In this document: piece after piece, positions 44,641-56,812 of the stretch
How the letters are laid out: each line of letters starts with the position of its first letter
Position numbering within the stretch: position 1 is the first letter of the stretch
Source: Endocalyx cinctus
Lineage: Eukaryota > Ascomycota > Sordariomycetes > Amphisphaeriales > Apiosporaceae
Assembly (NCBI GenBank): GCA_001600455.1
Contig: BCKC01000008.1
Coordinates: 1,709,345 to 1,773,344, forward strand
Length of the DNA stretch: 64,000 nt
Direction: 5' to 3'
Notes under the pieces: generated by a model
Told to the model about the DNA's origin: nothing
Seen by the model: only the letters and a program-made list of their open reading frames with translations
Database searches by the model: none
Position numbers and translations under genes: made by a program

Positions 44641-45624
44641 TTATATTACTCATACATAACCCGATAAGAACGGCGGAAGATGTGAGAGGAGACGGATTGA
44701 GATGAAATTGTAGATGAATGATAAGGTCTCGAGCAGAGGTGAAAAGGGAATGAGAGAAGGTTCGACGAAAGTCTTATGACAACTGAATCAAAGGGAGAAG
44801 ACAAACTTGATGTTTAGCTTCGGTTATTTCATCAGGAGAGGGAATAAAAAAAAAAAAAAAGCACGAGTAATGAATCGATGTCATGCAGGGGCGGTTAAGC
44901 CGGCAGCTAGACTGTGGAGGAGGACTCCTTTTTTTTTTCCTTGTTTTTTTTTTGTTTTGTTCGGAGAGATTAAGTTTATACTAATTATCGAGTCGAAATT
45001 GTTTCATGTATTTCCGGTATCCGTTGGGCTGTTTTGATGATAATGAATGAATCGATTGCCTAAACTTAGGAAGTCGAAAGACTTCAGCTGGGAGGAAGAG
45101 AAAAGATGCGCCGCGAGATGTTTGAATTCACGTATTGTGGATAATTGACACATGTCACGCAAGAGGAACTACGGACGTTCTGAAAAATAACATGGGTAGT
45201 AGCAATTATCAATTCATCATTATATTCGTATCTTTCGCTTTTATCTTCTTTTTTTTTTTTTTTTTGGTTCAAATTAGATTAAATAGTAAGATCATCACGT
45301 TGACATGTGTCATTCATACAAGAACTAAACACTCCAGTTTAAAAAACCTGAAAGACTCCTCGCACCTAGGTTGTATGTATGTTGTCCGTGATGATATGCA
45401 AACTTGAGAGAGGTTCGAGGCATTCGTGAGAATATTCCAGTGAACTGATCCATGAGATTTCAATTTCTTCAAACATAAATTTTTGAACCCTCTTTTCAGA
45501 GATTTGTTTGTCAATCGACCCATCTTATCTCTCCGAGCTCAACAAGAAGTCGAAACGGTATCGTTAGTTATCTGTAGTTTGTAAGAATCTTCTCGAGAGG
45601 AAACGGCTTTCGAGTCGAAACCGA
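43704..45624. other. Intergenic region between convergent genes, with C30 tract
   Basis: T-rich, low-complexity 3' flank of the MAPKK followed by a run of 30 C (44611-44640) and A/T runs. All open frames here are low-complexity and unsupported. Confidence 0.55.
44611..44640. repeat. Homopolymer tract of 30 C
   Basis: Thirty consecutive C directly after CCCT, between the stops of the MAPKK and SUR7 genes. The true length may differ because of assembly limits. Confidence 0.9.
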
Positions 45625-46500
45625 TCAAGCGTAATCCTCCTTAACCCTCCTGCCGGTCATATCGTAGCTCCTGCGGCTCCGGACGCTCCTCTTGCGACCC
45701 CAAGTCCCGCCGACCCGGTCGCCGCCGCGGGCGCCGAGGCAGAAGAGCGCGGCGGCGACGAAGACGGCGGCCCAGGCGCCCCAGCTGAAGCCGAAGGCGT
45801 AGGTGCCGACGCGGGCGTCCCTTCCGTCGGCGATGAAGGCGTCGCGCATCTTGACGAAGGTGGCCGTCATGAGGGCGTCGGCGACGGTGAGGAAGAAGAG
45901 GGCGACGAGGGCCGAGAAGCCGGCGAGGGCCGAGCCGAGGCGGCCGCAGCAGGCGACGAAGCCGGCGAAGAAGGCGAGAACGGTGCAGAGGAGCGCGATC
46001 AGGTAGAAGACCCAGCCGAAGCGCCACATGTAAAAGAAGTAGCGGCTCGTGGTGCCGTCCCCGAGGCTACCCGCGAGGCCGGCGGGCGCGTTCGACGGGT
46101 TCGCCGACCAGGCCCACCCGACGGGGGGGTCCGGCCAGGCGTGGCTGCAGTCGGTGTTGCCGGCGCCGCACACGTAGAAGTACGTCCAGTGCGAGACGTC
46201 GCGCGCGCCCGTGATGCCGGACGTGTCGGCCGACAGGAAGTACGTCTGCCGCAGCGGGGACGAGTCGGTGACGCCCGCGAGCACGACGAAGAAGAGGAGC
46301 ACGATCGCTCCGGCTAGGAAGATGAGAGAAACCGGGGCGAGTGAGTGATCTAAGTCGGAAACGATCACCACGTTAGTTAATGTACGCGCGACAACGATAT
46401 ATGTACGGCGCTGGACTCGGCCGAGCGTTGTTTCAAGTTAAGGTTTTTTTTTTTTGTTTTTTTGTTTTTTTTTTTCTAAGAACTTACTAGACCTCGCCAT
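45625..46500 (-). CDS. SUR7/PalI family plasma-membrane protein
   Basis: A 13-nt first exon (46488-46500, ATG GCG AGG TCT A) splices through a GTAAGT donor and a CTTAG acceptor to 45625-46349, giving 245 aa. The joined start MARSNHSLAPVSLIFLAGAI is the usual N-terminus of fungal SUR7 proteins and supplies TM1. A large extracellular loop contains the VCGAGNTDC cysteine pair. TM2-TM4 follow (FYLIALLCTVLAFFAGFVAC, ALVALFFLTVADALM, AWAAVFVAAALFCLGA), then a basic cytosolic tail (RKRSVRSRRSYD). Yeast SUR7 relatives sit in eisosome/MCC patches and influence wall synthesis and endocytosis. The related PalI acts in pH sensing. Which subgroup this is cannot be told. The coding sequence is very GC-rich in contrast to its intron, which is full of A/T runs. 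Confidence 0.85.
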
Positions 46501-49316
46501 TTTGCCCTATACAATCTTTTTCTCCCTTTCTCTCACTCTCTCTTGCGAATGACGAATGGTATTATCGACGGCAAGTGTTCGTGTTACGAATACGCACGCA
46601 TACGCCGGGATACGACAAGGTAAAAAAATCGTCGGGTGCGCTGCGGTGTTTTTAATGTTTGTCGAACCAAAGCAAGAGGATGGACAAAGCAGGGTTATAC
46701 AATATATATTATTATAAGGTTACTGGGGACAGAGACTTGGTTCTTTTTTTTATTCCAGGTTGGATCGGCCAGGTAGTATGCTGCACGTATCCACACTCCT
46801 TGGGATGTTTTGTTTCACAGGAAGCAAAGCGGAGAATGTCTCAAAAAAGGGAAACGAAACCGGTCGGAGAAGTACCTTTTTTTAGAGCATTCACAATGAA
46901 ATAGGTAATAGAAGTTCTTTTCACGGGCGAGTTAAAATAAAGGTGTTAGATGGAAAATAGATGGAGTTGGGATGGTTAGTAAACAGAGAGTTGAATTAGC
47001 GAACAGTAAGATTAGTTATTATAAAAGATTTATGTACACATATATGTTTTTTAACGGACGAAAAGGATATAGTACAGATTAAATGAATCGTGAAAAAATG
47101 AGACGAAGTTGAGAGATACTGCGATGTTTTCATTCAAAGGGAAAAAGCCGAGTTAGGCGGGATGGGCTGATCAACGTAGGGCGGGTCAGATATGACGACA
47201 TAGGTGACATTGGTGCGGAATGGGATGATTTATTTCCATTTCTACTAGGGATGTAGCGTATGTATTTATTTATTATTACCGGCACCTCTTGGATGATTTT
47301 ATTTTATCAATGATATCAGCCACATTTACTATAACCAGTATCCATCTTCACATACTCGATCCGATGAGAAATCCTTTTATCGTCATTCAGAGAAATATAT
47401 GATGATAGTATTTGAAGAACTGGTCGTAGTGTATGGATATCACGGCGTACGGCGGTACATTACATAAAGCAGTAAGGAACTATTATGTACAAGTACAGTA
47501 CCTGCTTGAGTAGGTACCTAAGGTACCTAAAGGCACTTAGGGTAGTGGATTTATTGATGGAGCTACCAGACTGCTTAAAACTTCTTTTACCTGGATAGAA
47601 TTAGTTAGAATACTTAGTCTCCGTACAGAGTGCCTAAGTAAGTACTGTACCTAGGTAGTTCTATCCCTCAACTTCTTCCAGTATATACATGATAGTGTAG
47701 CGTAGTGGAGTGCACTAGCGTCTACTTGTGCATAGTAGCGTGGTGTACGCAGTACTACGGTGGCTGAGTGGGTGTACTGTACAGTACTATCCATCGATAC
47801 TGTTAAAGTTGTTTTTCTCTCATTTGTTATGTCTTAGGCAGTTGTTTCTTTCGTCTTTTTCATCCATGGATATACCCAGGTAACAGGCGTCAAGAATGAT
47901 AGCAAATGTCTATATAACGTCATATTTACTAAGTGAACAGTGAACTAGTTTAAGGAATTATCCACTTATTGCAGGTGGTGTACGGAGTAATAAAATACCA
48001 CATCTACTCGTAATCCTCCTACTAATAATTAGTATAAAAAAACACGCTTTACTGTATTCTAACACTTTCCACCTACCCAATACTGACACGCCACGCGAAC
48101 CGCAAATCTCTTCGATACAACACATCTGTACTCTGTATAAAGTATTTAAATATATATAAGCATGTGAAATACGTTATCGCTTACGTATCCATCTACAGAA
48201 AACAAGGGTCCTTACCGGCCGATCGTGGTCGCGCACATGCGGAGCTTATCCGGATCTACCTGAACTGATTACCCTTATTGGAGAACCATCCTTCGGGGAT
48301 ACCACGATTACCTTAGTCATACCTACATCCGTTACTTACACTACATACACCTCATGCAACATACTACTTTATATTGGACGAACCATCCTTACATATACCA
48401 TCATGTTACAGTTACAGCCTTATCAGTTCAACCGTCAATTACTATCGCTGCCGCTCTAATCTACTTGTGTCACCATGAAGCAGACCTAAACTTCCATAGA
48501 ATGGACAACCTCCAGCTATACCGTGATTACCTAGCAGTCATCCCATCCAATCCCGTAACCTCGGGAAAATGAGGAGAGGCAGTATAAGTTTACTTGACAA
48601 TACCGAATATCGTCTTTCTTTTACGTCGTACTAGAACAGGTCCGAACATGACGAGGACCATTGATTCGGGTTGTCCTGAACTAAACTACTAAACCGAGAG
48701 AAGAAGCAATAATGGTGTGACTTATAAAAACATCCTCGTACCATGAATTGATCGGGCGTTAAAAACAATATTCCCTCCGTATAATCTATTCTAGCGCCTT
48801 CAGCACGAACTAGTAACAGTACTGATATCGAATAGGTAATGTTCTTGAATACCGTGCCGAGTCACCGTTTGAATCACTACTTGTCTAGAATCAACTACGG
48901 GAGCGCGTCTATATACTTTTTCGTGTTTCCAGTCACCCGGTACCCCATAAGCCTTATTCTTTTGCTGTCTCCATTGCTCGTGAAAGTTCTGCGTTACATT
49001 CTCTTTTCAGTACTAATTTTAACTATAAAATGTGGCACGCTACTTCTATATTCTTTTGCCGCTCTGGCAGCTTCTTTGATCTGAGAGTAAATGTACGCGT
49101 AAAAAGAAGAAGAAGAATCATTCCCTTTTTGATGCTTGAGGTACGCGACTTAAATTAAAAAGGGAGGTAAACGAAACGAATCGAAGCGAACGGTACATAT
49201 ACATATACGTATATATCAAAAGTAGCCGATATATCGCCATTTTCCTGCAAAAAATATTGTTTCCTATACTTTCGCACCACTAAACATCAGTCCACGTTCT
49301 CCCTTTAGCCACGAAG
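46501..49316. other. 2.8-kb intergenic region
   Basis: Contains TAGGTACCTA (47511-47520) and TACCTAGGTA (47648-47657) in a cluster of GTACCTA-type repeats. Two short open frames (48354-48572 and 48839-49084) are present; the second is hydrophobic, but neither is convincing. Confidence 0.5.
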
Positions 49317-50021
49317 ATGGACCTTCCTCAAGACAGCTATCCTACTGACCAGCGGAATAACATTGACCAGGACTACGGCGGCGGCAGGATCGAGATCACA
49401 GTCGACAAACTGGCCATCATCTTTCTCCTTTGGGTCTTCTGGATAGTTACTATACCGATACTCATCCGTACGTTTATCATATCTTCTTCGCTAATACAAT
49501 GGATATGCCGATACGATGATGATGATGATGATGACGAAGACGACGACGAAACTTTTAAACGTCAAGACCGAGGCGATTATGGCTCCCCTTCTTCCTCTCC
49601 TCGCTGGTTGGAGGAAAACGCCGGACTGCTTAACGGCAGCCGCAACGGCCACGAAGGATCATCCTCGTCGGAATCGGGGTATGTCGCCGACGACGAGAAC
49701 CGATCTTCTTCGGCGTACGAGAGCGGGCCCTCGATGCGTAAGAGCGACGACGAGGGCGGCCCGAGTAGCGGTACGAGGATCACGGCGACGAGCCGAGATT
49801 CGAAGAGACGGGCACATGATAATGGTAGTGGTGATGACGTCGATGCCGTACCTAAGAATAGAAGGTTAGAAGAATCTGGCCTAGACGTTAATGACAGAGG
49901 GAAGAACGAAGAAGGAGATAAGGGGGGAAGAGCCTCTGTAAACGAGCAGTCGATCCTGAAAGCTTTCTTGTCTTTGTATTTTTCTCAGCTGGAAACCGCA
50001 GATGGGTCGTCCGGGGAATAA
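49317..50021 (+). CDS. Single-pass membrane protein with acidic, Ser-rich tail (234 aa)
   Basis: An intronless frame from ATG 49317 to TAA 50021. One strong transmembrane segment (LAIIFLLWVFWIVTIPILIR, about residues 32-52) follows a short acidic N-terminus. After it comes a run of Asp/Glu (about 67-78) encoded by a GAT/GAC trinucleotide repeat. A long disordered, Ser/Gly/Asp-rich tail follows, ending in a small hydrophobic segment (ILKAFLSLYFSQLE). I recognise no family. Orientation cannot be set with confidence. The Asp run sits in a microsatellite and may vary in length between strains. Confidence 0.6.
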   Translation: MDLPQDSYPTDQRNNIDQDYGGGRIEITVDKLAIIFLLWVFWIVTIPILIRTFIISSSLIQWICRYDDDDDDDEDDDETFKRQDRGDYGSPSSSPRWLEENAGLLNGSRNGHEGSSSSESGYVADDENRSSSAYESGPSMRKSDDEGGPSSGTRITATSRDSKRRAHDNGSGDDVDAVPKNRRLEESGLDVNDRGKNEEGDKGGRASVNEQSILKAFLSLYFSQLETADGSSGE

Positions 50022-51411
50022 CTACACAGCCACTAGAACTTTTTTCCATATCACCTTATTTTTGTTGCGCGATATGCAGACAGGTCAAGAGAGGTCAAGA
50101 GAAAACCGATAAAATAACTTGGAATATGCACGAATTTCTAAGTATAGAAGATCTTATCATGGGTCGAATTGACTTGTAACTCAAGTTTTACAGAACACCC
50201 CACCCACATTGTTTGGCATGTGGATATAACAAAGTCACCGTCGACCAAATTTGGGGCATATACGATTCTTGAGAGACACGAGAAGTGCTAAGTAAAGTGT
50301 GTTAAGTATGGCCAAGAAGTCTCATATCGTTCAATCAAATTACACTAATGATCTACGTTGAAGTAGATACCGACGATGACAATCTCTTACGAAACGTAGG
50401 ATTTGTTACTGGTCTTTTTTAGTTTCTCTGCCAATATAGACTAATGTAGGTAGCCAATTCGCTTTGCATCATTGCGTCGAGAATCTCTCTACTAGAAACC
50501 ATTTGGTTGGAAGTGATGATGATATAAAATGGATAAACAAATAGAAAAAGATAAAGAACAATTCTCGGCAGGTTTCGAAATAGATATATTTATAAATAAG
50601 CAGGATATCCATGTCATGCTACGGCACTTCTTTTTCACTCTCCCATCGGCCAAGAGCACGGGAGTGGATCGTGATCGTGCATCAAAAACGCTTCGCCAAC
50701 GCCAGCCAAGTTTTGGTCTTTGACAGATGGGCTCGGCGTAGATCCAACCACCTTTACCACCTTCCTATATTTCCCCCCCACGTATCGAAAATCTGTTTAC
50801 GACTGGATGAACTAGAGTGACCTCATATATATATATATGTTCCCAAATACGCGCTGTCGGTAGTATCACTAGCCTCGATATCGCAATGAAAGACGCCCAG
50901 AAATATCGTCGGTACGTTCCTTGGCGCCACAGGCTCGGCGTGCTTGGTTTCGTTTCGATGAAGGTTTCTTTTCTAAAATGTTTTTACTTTTTGGGGATAG
51001 ATAGCGAGAAATTATGAGAATAACAGAGACGGAATAGAGAGAAAGAATCACGAAGGTGGTTTGATATTATTCTAGCTTAGTCGCATTGATTAGCACGCCG
51101 TGCCTAGATAAACTTGAGGGAAAATAAAACTCTTGGGTGTGTCTAAACATATGTAAACGCCATCGAAAGGCAGTGAAGAAAATGGCTCTGAACCTAATTG
51201 AGGGATATATAACCACCCGTCTCTTCCCCCCTTTTTTTTCGATATCTGTAGTCCAGCAGCTCAATACCTCTCAGCTATCATCCAACTCACTAACCACCAG
51301 ACCACCAACCCTCGACCGCTGACTTGAAGAATAACTTTCCACAGTCATCCCCCATAACCTTAAACAACAACATTTTACTTATCTACCATAAAAACCAAAA
51401 AAAAAAAAAAC
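50022..51411. other. Intergenic region
   Basis: AT-rich, with an A14-like run immediately upstream of the next start (near 51398). 51330-51411 is a C/A-rich leader typical of a fungal 5' UTR. Confidence 0.5.
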
Positions 51412-51696
51412 ATGTACGCCCCCAACCTCCCCGCCATCCTCTCCCTATCCCTCCTCGCCGCGCTCTCCCCCGTCGCCCTCACAGCTCCGGCGACGACGAA
51501 GCCGGAACGAATGGTGGACATATCTACCGTCTCCCACGTGAAAATCATCGGTCCCCGGCAGTTCTACGACGGTCCGTGCTCGAACGAGAACTGCGGCGCC
51601 GAGGGGATCAACTGCCGGGCGCCCGAAATTAGGGGCTGGTGCGTCAAGTACCCGACCTTCTCCGAGCCCGAGGGGTGCACTTGCAGTCGGGCATAA
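51412..51696 (+). CDS. Small secreted cysteine-rich protein (94 aa), effector-like
   Basis: A single exon from ATG 51412 to TAA 51696. Residues 1-24 (MYAPNLPAILSLSLLAALSP..LTA) form a signal peptide. The mature protein is about 70 residues, with all six cysteines in its last 40: PCSNENCGAEGINC, GWCVKYP, EGCTC. This C-x4-C-x6-C-x8-C-x11-C-x1-C pattern, ending GCTC-S, fits a family of fungal small secreted proteins of unknown fold that probably carries three disulfides. The coding part is strongly C-biased against its surroundings, as in highly expressed fungal genes. Roles may be host interaction, antimicrobial or hydrophobin-like surface activity. None can be assigned. Confidence 0.75.
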   Translation: MYAPNLPAILSLSLLAALSPVALTAPATTKPERMVDISTVSHVKIIGPRQFYDGPCSNENCGAEGINCRAPEIRGWCVKYPTFSEPEGCTCSRA

Positions 51697-54600
51697 AATA
51701 TAGTTAAATATATATATATATATATATTTGACTTGAGAAGAAGATCAAGATTGGCTGGATGGATGGATGGGCTTTTTGATACCGCTTGGTAGACGGAGAG
51801 GGAAAGGCGTTCGAAGGATAAGGAAGAGAGAAGAACGGACCGCTGCTAGGCACTACTACGCCCGCTACTTTAAGGGATGAGCAAGAAGAATTGGGCGATG
51901 GTGACGAGGGTGAGAATTGGATATGGACGCGAACGCAGATGTGGATGCGAATAGCATGCTTCTATCTAGCTCGTGAGCGGATCGGGACTGACATCGTATG
52001 CGAACTACTAGGAGGAAAGAGAGCGAAGATGAGAATCATAAACTTGATCACGCCTGAGTTGGATAAATTCATTCTTGGTCTGTGGACTGGAAAAGGACCG
52101 GCAGATAGATAACATGACGCATCTATCCTATGAAAGCACCTCTCATCTACATCCTGTTTAAGCTCCATCGTAGGACAGCAAAAGGGGTATGAAGACTAGA
52201 GATGTTCTTCTTAGTGACTGAGTATCAATGTAATTCTCTTGAATAGCGTATACATCTACACATCTATTAACACGGTCCCGACTGGTTTGAGACTCCTAGT
52301 ACATAGCTTTAGAGGAATGCCTTCATTACCCTCTATTTAATGTTATCGTACATTTTCACAAGCTTCATCCAGTGTGAACCATACATCATCCGAGGGAGAG
52401 TGATTCCTCTTTCTCTCACAGCGATGTAGTTCCTGACCTTGCTCAAAGTTACGGCCTATATCATCCCTGAAGCCCCCACCCCCCCTCCCAAGTTCACATA
52501 TTGTCCATGTTCATCATGAAATGGAAGTGACGTACGTAACCAGCAACCTTGATCTGAACCCAACTTTAAAGTCCATGGTAACGTCAAACTCGATCCGATC
52601 ACGCAAGTTTCCCACGTTGATACATCCGCAGAAGGATACCGTTACTCACTTACCTAGGTAGTGATATAAGCAGCTATCTCGACTTCGGTCTCGCGCGTAA
52701 CGACACCCGGGTAACGCTCACCGGAGTCCCGTCCCCGAGAGAGCGGTACGTCTAGCCTTCGGCGCCAAGCGTGAACGCGAGACGCCGAAGTCGTGTGTGA
52801 GGGAGTGAGACCAGGGCAATCTGATTGGGTGGTTTCTTTTTCACGTTAAGCAATGCTTATTGGTTATAAATCCAACCGTAAGAACGACCATGTGGTCAGT
52901 GACCGTTGCATAAAAAGAAGAAAATAAATATTATTCTCGCCAATCCGATGCTCGGTGCGGTCGGTGACTTGCATTTCGTGATCTGTGGGGACGGACGGAT
53001 AAAATGTTGAACGGAGATTTAAATTTGCTTGAGCTAATGCGTTGTTACACTGCAGTCCGCATATTATCAATCACACGACTCGGTGGTTGAATGACTGAAT
53101 GATACCCTTTCTTTCCCCCTTCTTATTCTCTCCCCCTGGGGAAATCATCTCGGTCTCTTATTCGATAAAAAAGAATAATAAAGAGAGACCTTGCTTATTT
53201 TTTTTTTTTTTTTTGCCGCCTCATCGTAGAGGAATAATTGGTTGGTGTGAGTATTAGAAGGGAACCAACGCTGATGAAGAGCTAGTGTGTAACGCAGCAC
53301 GTAGTTGGCATTTATTTCGGCTAGAATTGGCGGTAACAGAAATCACGACGTCTATCTTTCCTTGGCATAGCGTTTACAAAGTGGTGCGAGAAACCATGAG
53401 CCCACCTTTTAAGATCATGGGTTTCAAAGATAGGGGTGGCGGAAAGTAGTACTTCCTCATCGTGCTCTTCTGATTATACGACACTTCATTCCAGTAAATA
53501 TTGAAATGAATTCATAACGTAGATGACCCATAGACGGCTTTCCCCCTTTTAAATCTAATTTCAATGATCTTGGTAGATAGTATATATTGAGCGAGACTCG
53601 GGTTCAAAAAACTTGTGTTTATTGGCGTAAACGTCTAGTCCATATTTGACCGCTATTTAAATGGTGATGAAAACTTGAGACCGTAATGATGAATGATTCA
53701 TCTCGTGATAACCTCGCTCCCATTGCAACTCTAGTGTATCCTCGTAGCACGCGCAGTCTATTCCCTCGAATGGCCATACTGCTCTCGCGTGCTTCCACGC
53801 GCCTCCATACCTCAACTACTGATATGCTTCGTTACCTTTGATTCAAGCTCGCCCACACCTTCAAAAGCTTCGGGTTCCGGCTGTTAGTGTGGTGGTAATG
53901 AAACAAAGACCGCCTCTAGACCTTACACCCCTGCTCGTTCTGACCTACAAGTATCGAGGACATCGCGAGCGATGTAGAGGATACATCGGAGAAGCTAGAG
54001 GGTGAAGTTCCTTCTAACCATCCTTCGTGATCACTAAAAGTCGAATCAAAAAATAACTGAGAAAAAGGGAGCTAGTCGAGGTATGCCGAGCTGAGCAGTC
54101 ACCGCTTCTTCTTTACCAAGCATCATGACCAAGCCTTTAGTGAGCCGGCGAGAGATTAAGTCCGACAGACGAAAGGGAGAGAAGAAAATAACGACGTGGC
54201 AAATCTCACGAAATCCTTTCTTAGTCTTTTTTTTTTTCCTGCTCTCTTTCTTTCTTTCTTTTTCTTATTTACATGGTGATGTTATTCATGTGCATGTACG
54301 TCACGCGAGGGTGTGGAAAAGCGTGGCATCAGCCTCAGCTATAGGTACATACTCGGAGGAAGAGGGGGGCCGCCGTCGATAGCCGACCCCCCGTGCCTAC
54401 TCAGCTGAACATACGTTATCGGGGATTAAAAAAGAAAAAGAAAAGAAGATAAAAAAATATTACGGATAATTGCTATAGGCTGGATTTGACGTGGAGGAAA
54501 GAGTTAGCGAAGTATGATCTTTCAATCAGGATCGCTTACTGACTGACTTGTGGATATATGGTCTTTGAAACAATGGCCGGTAAAAAAAAAAACCAATACA

Positions 54601-55675
54601 TAGTCTTTCTTTTCTTTTTCTTCTCATCTTCCGGCGTAACCGAGTTGCATGCATTCATTCATTCACCGATACAACCTCAAGGTTTGGTTGATAACAGAAT
54701 GCAGCAAGAATTCTGATACGGCCGTAACGATTAATTATAGACTAGGATGATATGTACGAGTTGTTGAGTTTTATTATCTAGGGTGACCGTTTCGATCACT
54801 CTTTGGGGAAATAAGATGTACCGTTGGCCGTACTTATTTTCCCCGTCCAGAATATTTCTGATGCTATACTCAATTAAGTACCTAATCTTATGACAAACGT
54901 TGTCTTGTGGCGTCATCGTTGTGTTTTATGTATGTACCTTAACCCATGATGAGGTGAGATACCTAACAGAGTTACATGGGGATACGAGAAGATGGGAGTA
55001 AGGGAGCAAGGGATACTGGTATGAACAAGTAATACCTAGCTCTAATCTGAGGTCATGTGTTTAACTTGTTATGCGGTAAGAAGGCGTAGATCTCGAAAAA
55101 GGTATTGATATATACTGCTATCCATGGATGTATATGTTAAGGTACAATAACCTTGGTCGAAGTAACCGGGATACCGATCTCCTTACCTATTTCGATAGGT
55201 CAAGTAAGGAGTGTAAACAAAATAGATTTAAGTAATCATGGGGTCCAGAACTGATACTTACGGTAATACCAATATTGTTATTTTTAATAGATGTATTGGT
55301 TCAATTCTGTAATATACGTAGATCGTAGATCTTCCCGTCCCCTTGTCAAGCCTTTTTTTTCCAATTTATTACCGTTCTTATAATAATTACTTACTAACCT
55401 GAAGAAGAAATAAATATATTCATTTTTATAATATCTCCTAACTCCGAAATATTTGCTGGGTCTTTTTTTGCTGTACTTTTTATTTCGGTATTTTCATTCT
55501 GTCTTACTTACGACTCTAATTTTATCTTTTCCCCAAGTTAACGAATCGCGAAAAAAATCCGACGAGATGAAATAATACGGAGGGATGATTTCAAACCTAA
55601 ACCCTTAAGGTTAATTGTAAACGAAGAGAAAAAAAAAAAAAAAACGGAAAATACGACCAAAACGAGAAAAGAACC
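51697..55675. other. 4-kb intergenic region
   Basis: Starts with an (AT)n microsatellite right after the stop. Holds TACCTAGGTA at 52651-52660 and a GC-rich fold-back at 52680-52793. Several A/T and CT runs follow. No coding region supported. Confidence 0.5.
52680..52793. repeat. GC-rich fold-back (16-bp imperfect inverted repeat)
   Basis: Left arm CGACTTCGGTCTCGCG (52680-52695) pairs with right arm CGCGAGACGCCGAAGTCG (52776-52793), with a 2-nt bulge. The 80-nt interior is GC-rich and has further complementarity. It stands out from AT-rich surroundings and is not part of any frame. Confidence 0.5.
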
Positions 55676-56812
55676 ATGCGGGCGCCGCCCCTCCGGCACA
55701 TCAGAATCCCTTATGATCGTCTGACCAACAAGTTTCCTAGCTACGTCTTGGCGGAGCGAGTGCAGGAGAAGTTGCAAAGAGAGCTGCTCGATTGGAAAGC
55801 CCAACAATCTCGGTCGTCATTGATATCATCATCCCCTGTTACCGCGCCGTCGGATTTTTTGTCTCCTGCTCCTCCTCCTCCACCGCCGACGCTCCTCTCC
55901 TTCACCCCCGCCCCGACCTACACGCTCGGGAGGAGGCAAACCGTGCCCCTCACCCCGCCTGAAGTAGAACGATTACGTGCGCCGCTACGTGTAAGCATAA
56001 GCGCTACTGCTGCTGCTGTTACAACAACCGCGACTCCAACAACGACAACATCCCATAATAATAACAACAATAATAATGTCTCTTACTTCGACCCAACGGT
56101 GACGCACGTCCCGCGAGGTGGTCTCACGACCTACCACGGTCCCGGACAAGTCGTCATCTGGCCCGTCGTCGACCTGCGCTCGCCTACGCACGCGCACTTC
56201 AGCGTGCGCGACTACGCCTGTCTCCTGGAGAAGACGACGATCCGCGCGATCGCGCACCTCACGCGCGGTTCGGTCCAAGGGTTCACCACCGCGAACCCCG
56301 GCGTTTGGGTCGGCGGGAATGGTCGGAAACAAATACAACAAGAAGAAGACGATGAGCGTAAGATTGCCGCCCTAGGCGTTCACCTAGGACGCCACGTCAC
56401 CGGTCACGGCGTCGCCATCAACCGCGACGTGCCGGTTACGGGACCGGAGCCCGCGAACCCTTGGGCGCGCATCGTCGCCTGCGGGCTGGGCGGTAAGAAA
56501 GTCACCAGCATCCTCGAGGAAATGGGACACGATGACGACAATACTTCTCCCTACTCTGACTCGGGTAACGACGTCGCTTCCGTCTGGGCGAGGCTGTTCG
56601 CGCAGCGGTTGCTACTAAATATGCCGACGATCACGACGGACTCGCCACAGCGGAGCAGCTGCGAAAGTCTAGGGGAGAGAGGGGGAGAAGATCTACGGGA
56701 GCAAGACGTTATAGTGGAAGACGTTGATATCCACGACCTTGATCCGCGTTGGCAGGAGTCTGTGGGACTCCATGCCGACGACGCCTACATACAAGGGCGA
56801 TCTTCACCTTAA
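55676..56812 (+). CDS. LIP2: Mitochondrial octanoyl-(lipoyl)transferase Lip2/LipB
   Basis: An intronless 378-aa frame from ATG 55676. LipB landmarks are all present: YTLGRRQT, RGGLTTYHGPGQ (147-158, substrate pocket), GVWVGGNGRK, KIAALGVHLGRHVTGHGVAIN with the family lysine K229, and WARIVACGLGGKKVTS with catalytic C269. The enzyme moves octanoate from acyl carrier protein to lipoyl domains (H protein, pyruvate and 2-oxoglutarate dehydrogenases), the first step of lipoate making in mitochondria. The basic start (MRAPPLRHIRIPYDRL) could act as a targeting signal. Two low-complexity insertions are present: a Ser/Pro stretch near residues 42-78, and a Thr/Asn-rich stretch (TTTTSHNNNNNNN, about 115-137) encoded by a microsatellite. 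The C-terminal ~50 residues are acidic and not conserved. Confidence 0.92.
   Translation: MRAPPLRHIRIPYDRLTNKFPSYVLAERVQEKLQRELLDWKAQQSRSSLISSSPVTAPSDFLSPAPPPPPPTLLSFTPAPTYTLGRRQTVPLTPPEVERLRAPLRVSISATAAAVTTTATPTTTTSHNNNNNNNVSYFDPTVTHVPRGGLTTYHGPGQVVIWPVVDLRSPTHAHFSVRDYACLLEKTTIRAIAHLTRGSVQGFTTANPGVWVGGNGRKQIQQEEDDERKIAALGVHLGRHVTGHGVAINRDVPVTGPEPANPWARIVACGLGGKKVTSILEEMGHDDDNTSPYSDSGNDVASVWARLFAQRLLLNMPTITTDSPQRSSCESLGERGGEDLREQDVIVEDVDIHDLDPRWQESVGLHADDAYIQGRSSP

Noticed and set aside
45803..46006. Open frames on the strand opposite the SUR7 gene
   Set aside because: They are mirrors of a very GC-rich coding exon and show Arg/Ala-rich shadow composition.
48839..49084. 81-codon hydrophobic frame
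   Set aside because: ATG and hydrophobic stretches are present, but AT-rich codon use and no conserved motif; too weak to call a gene.
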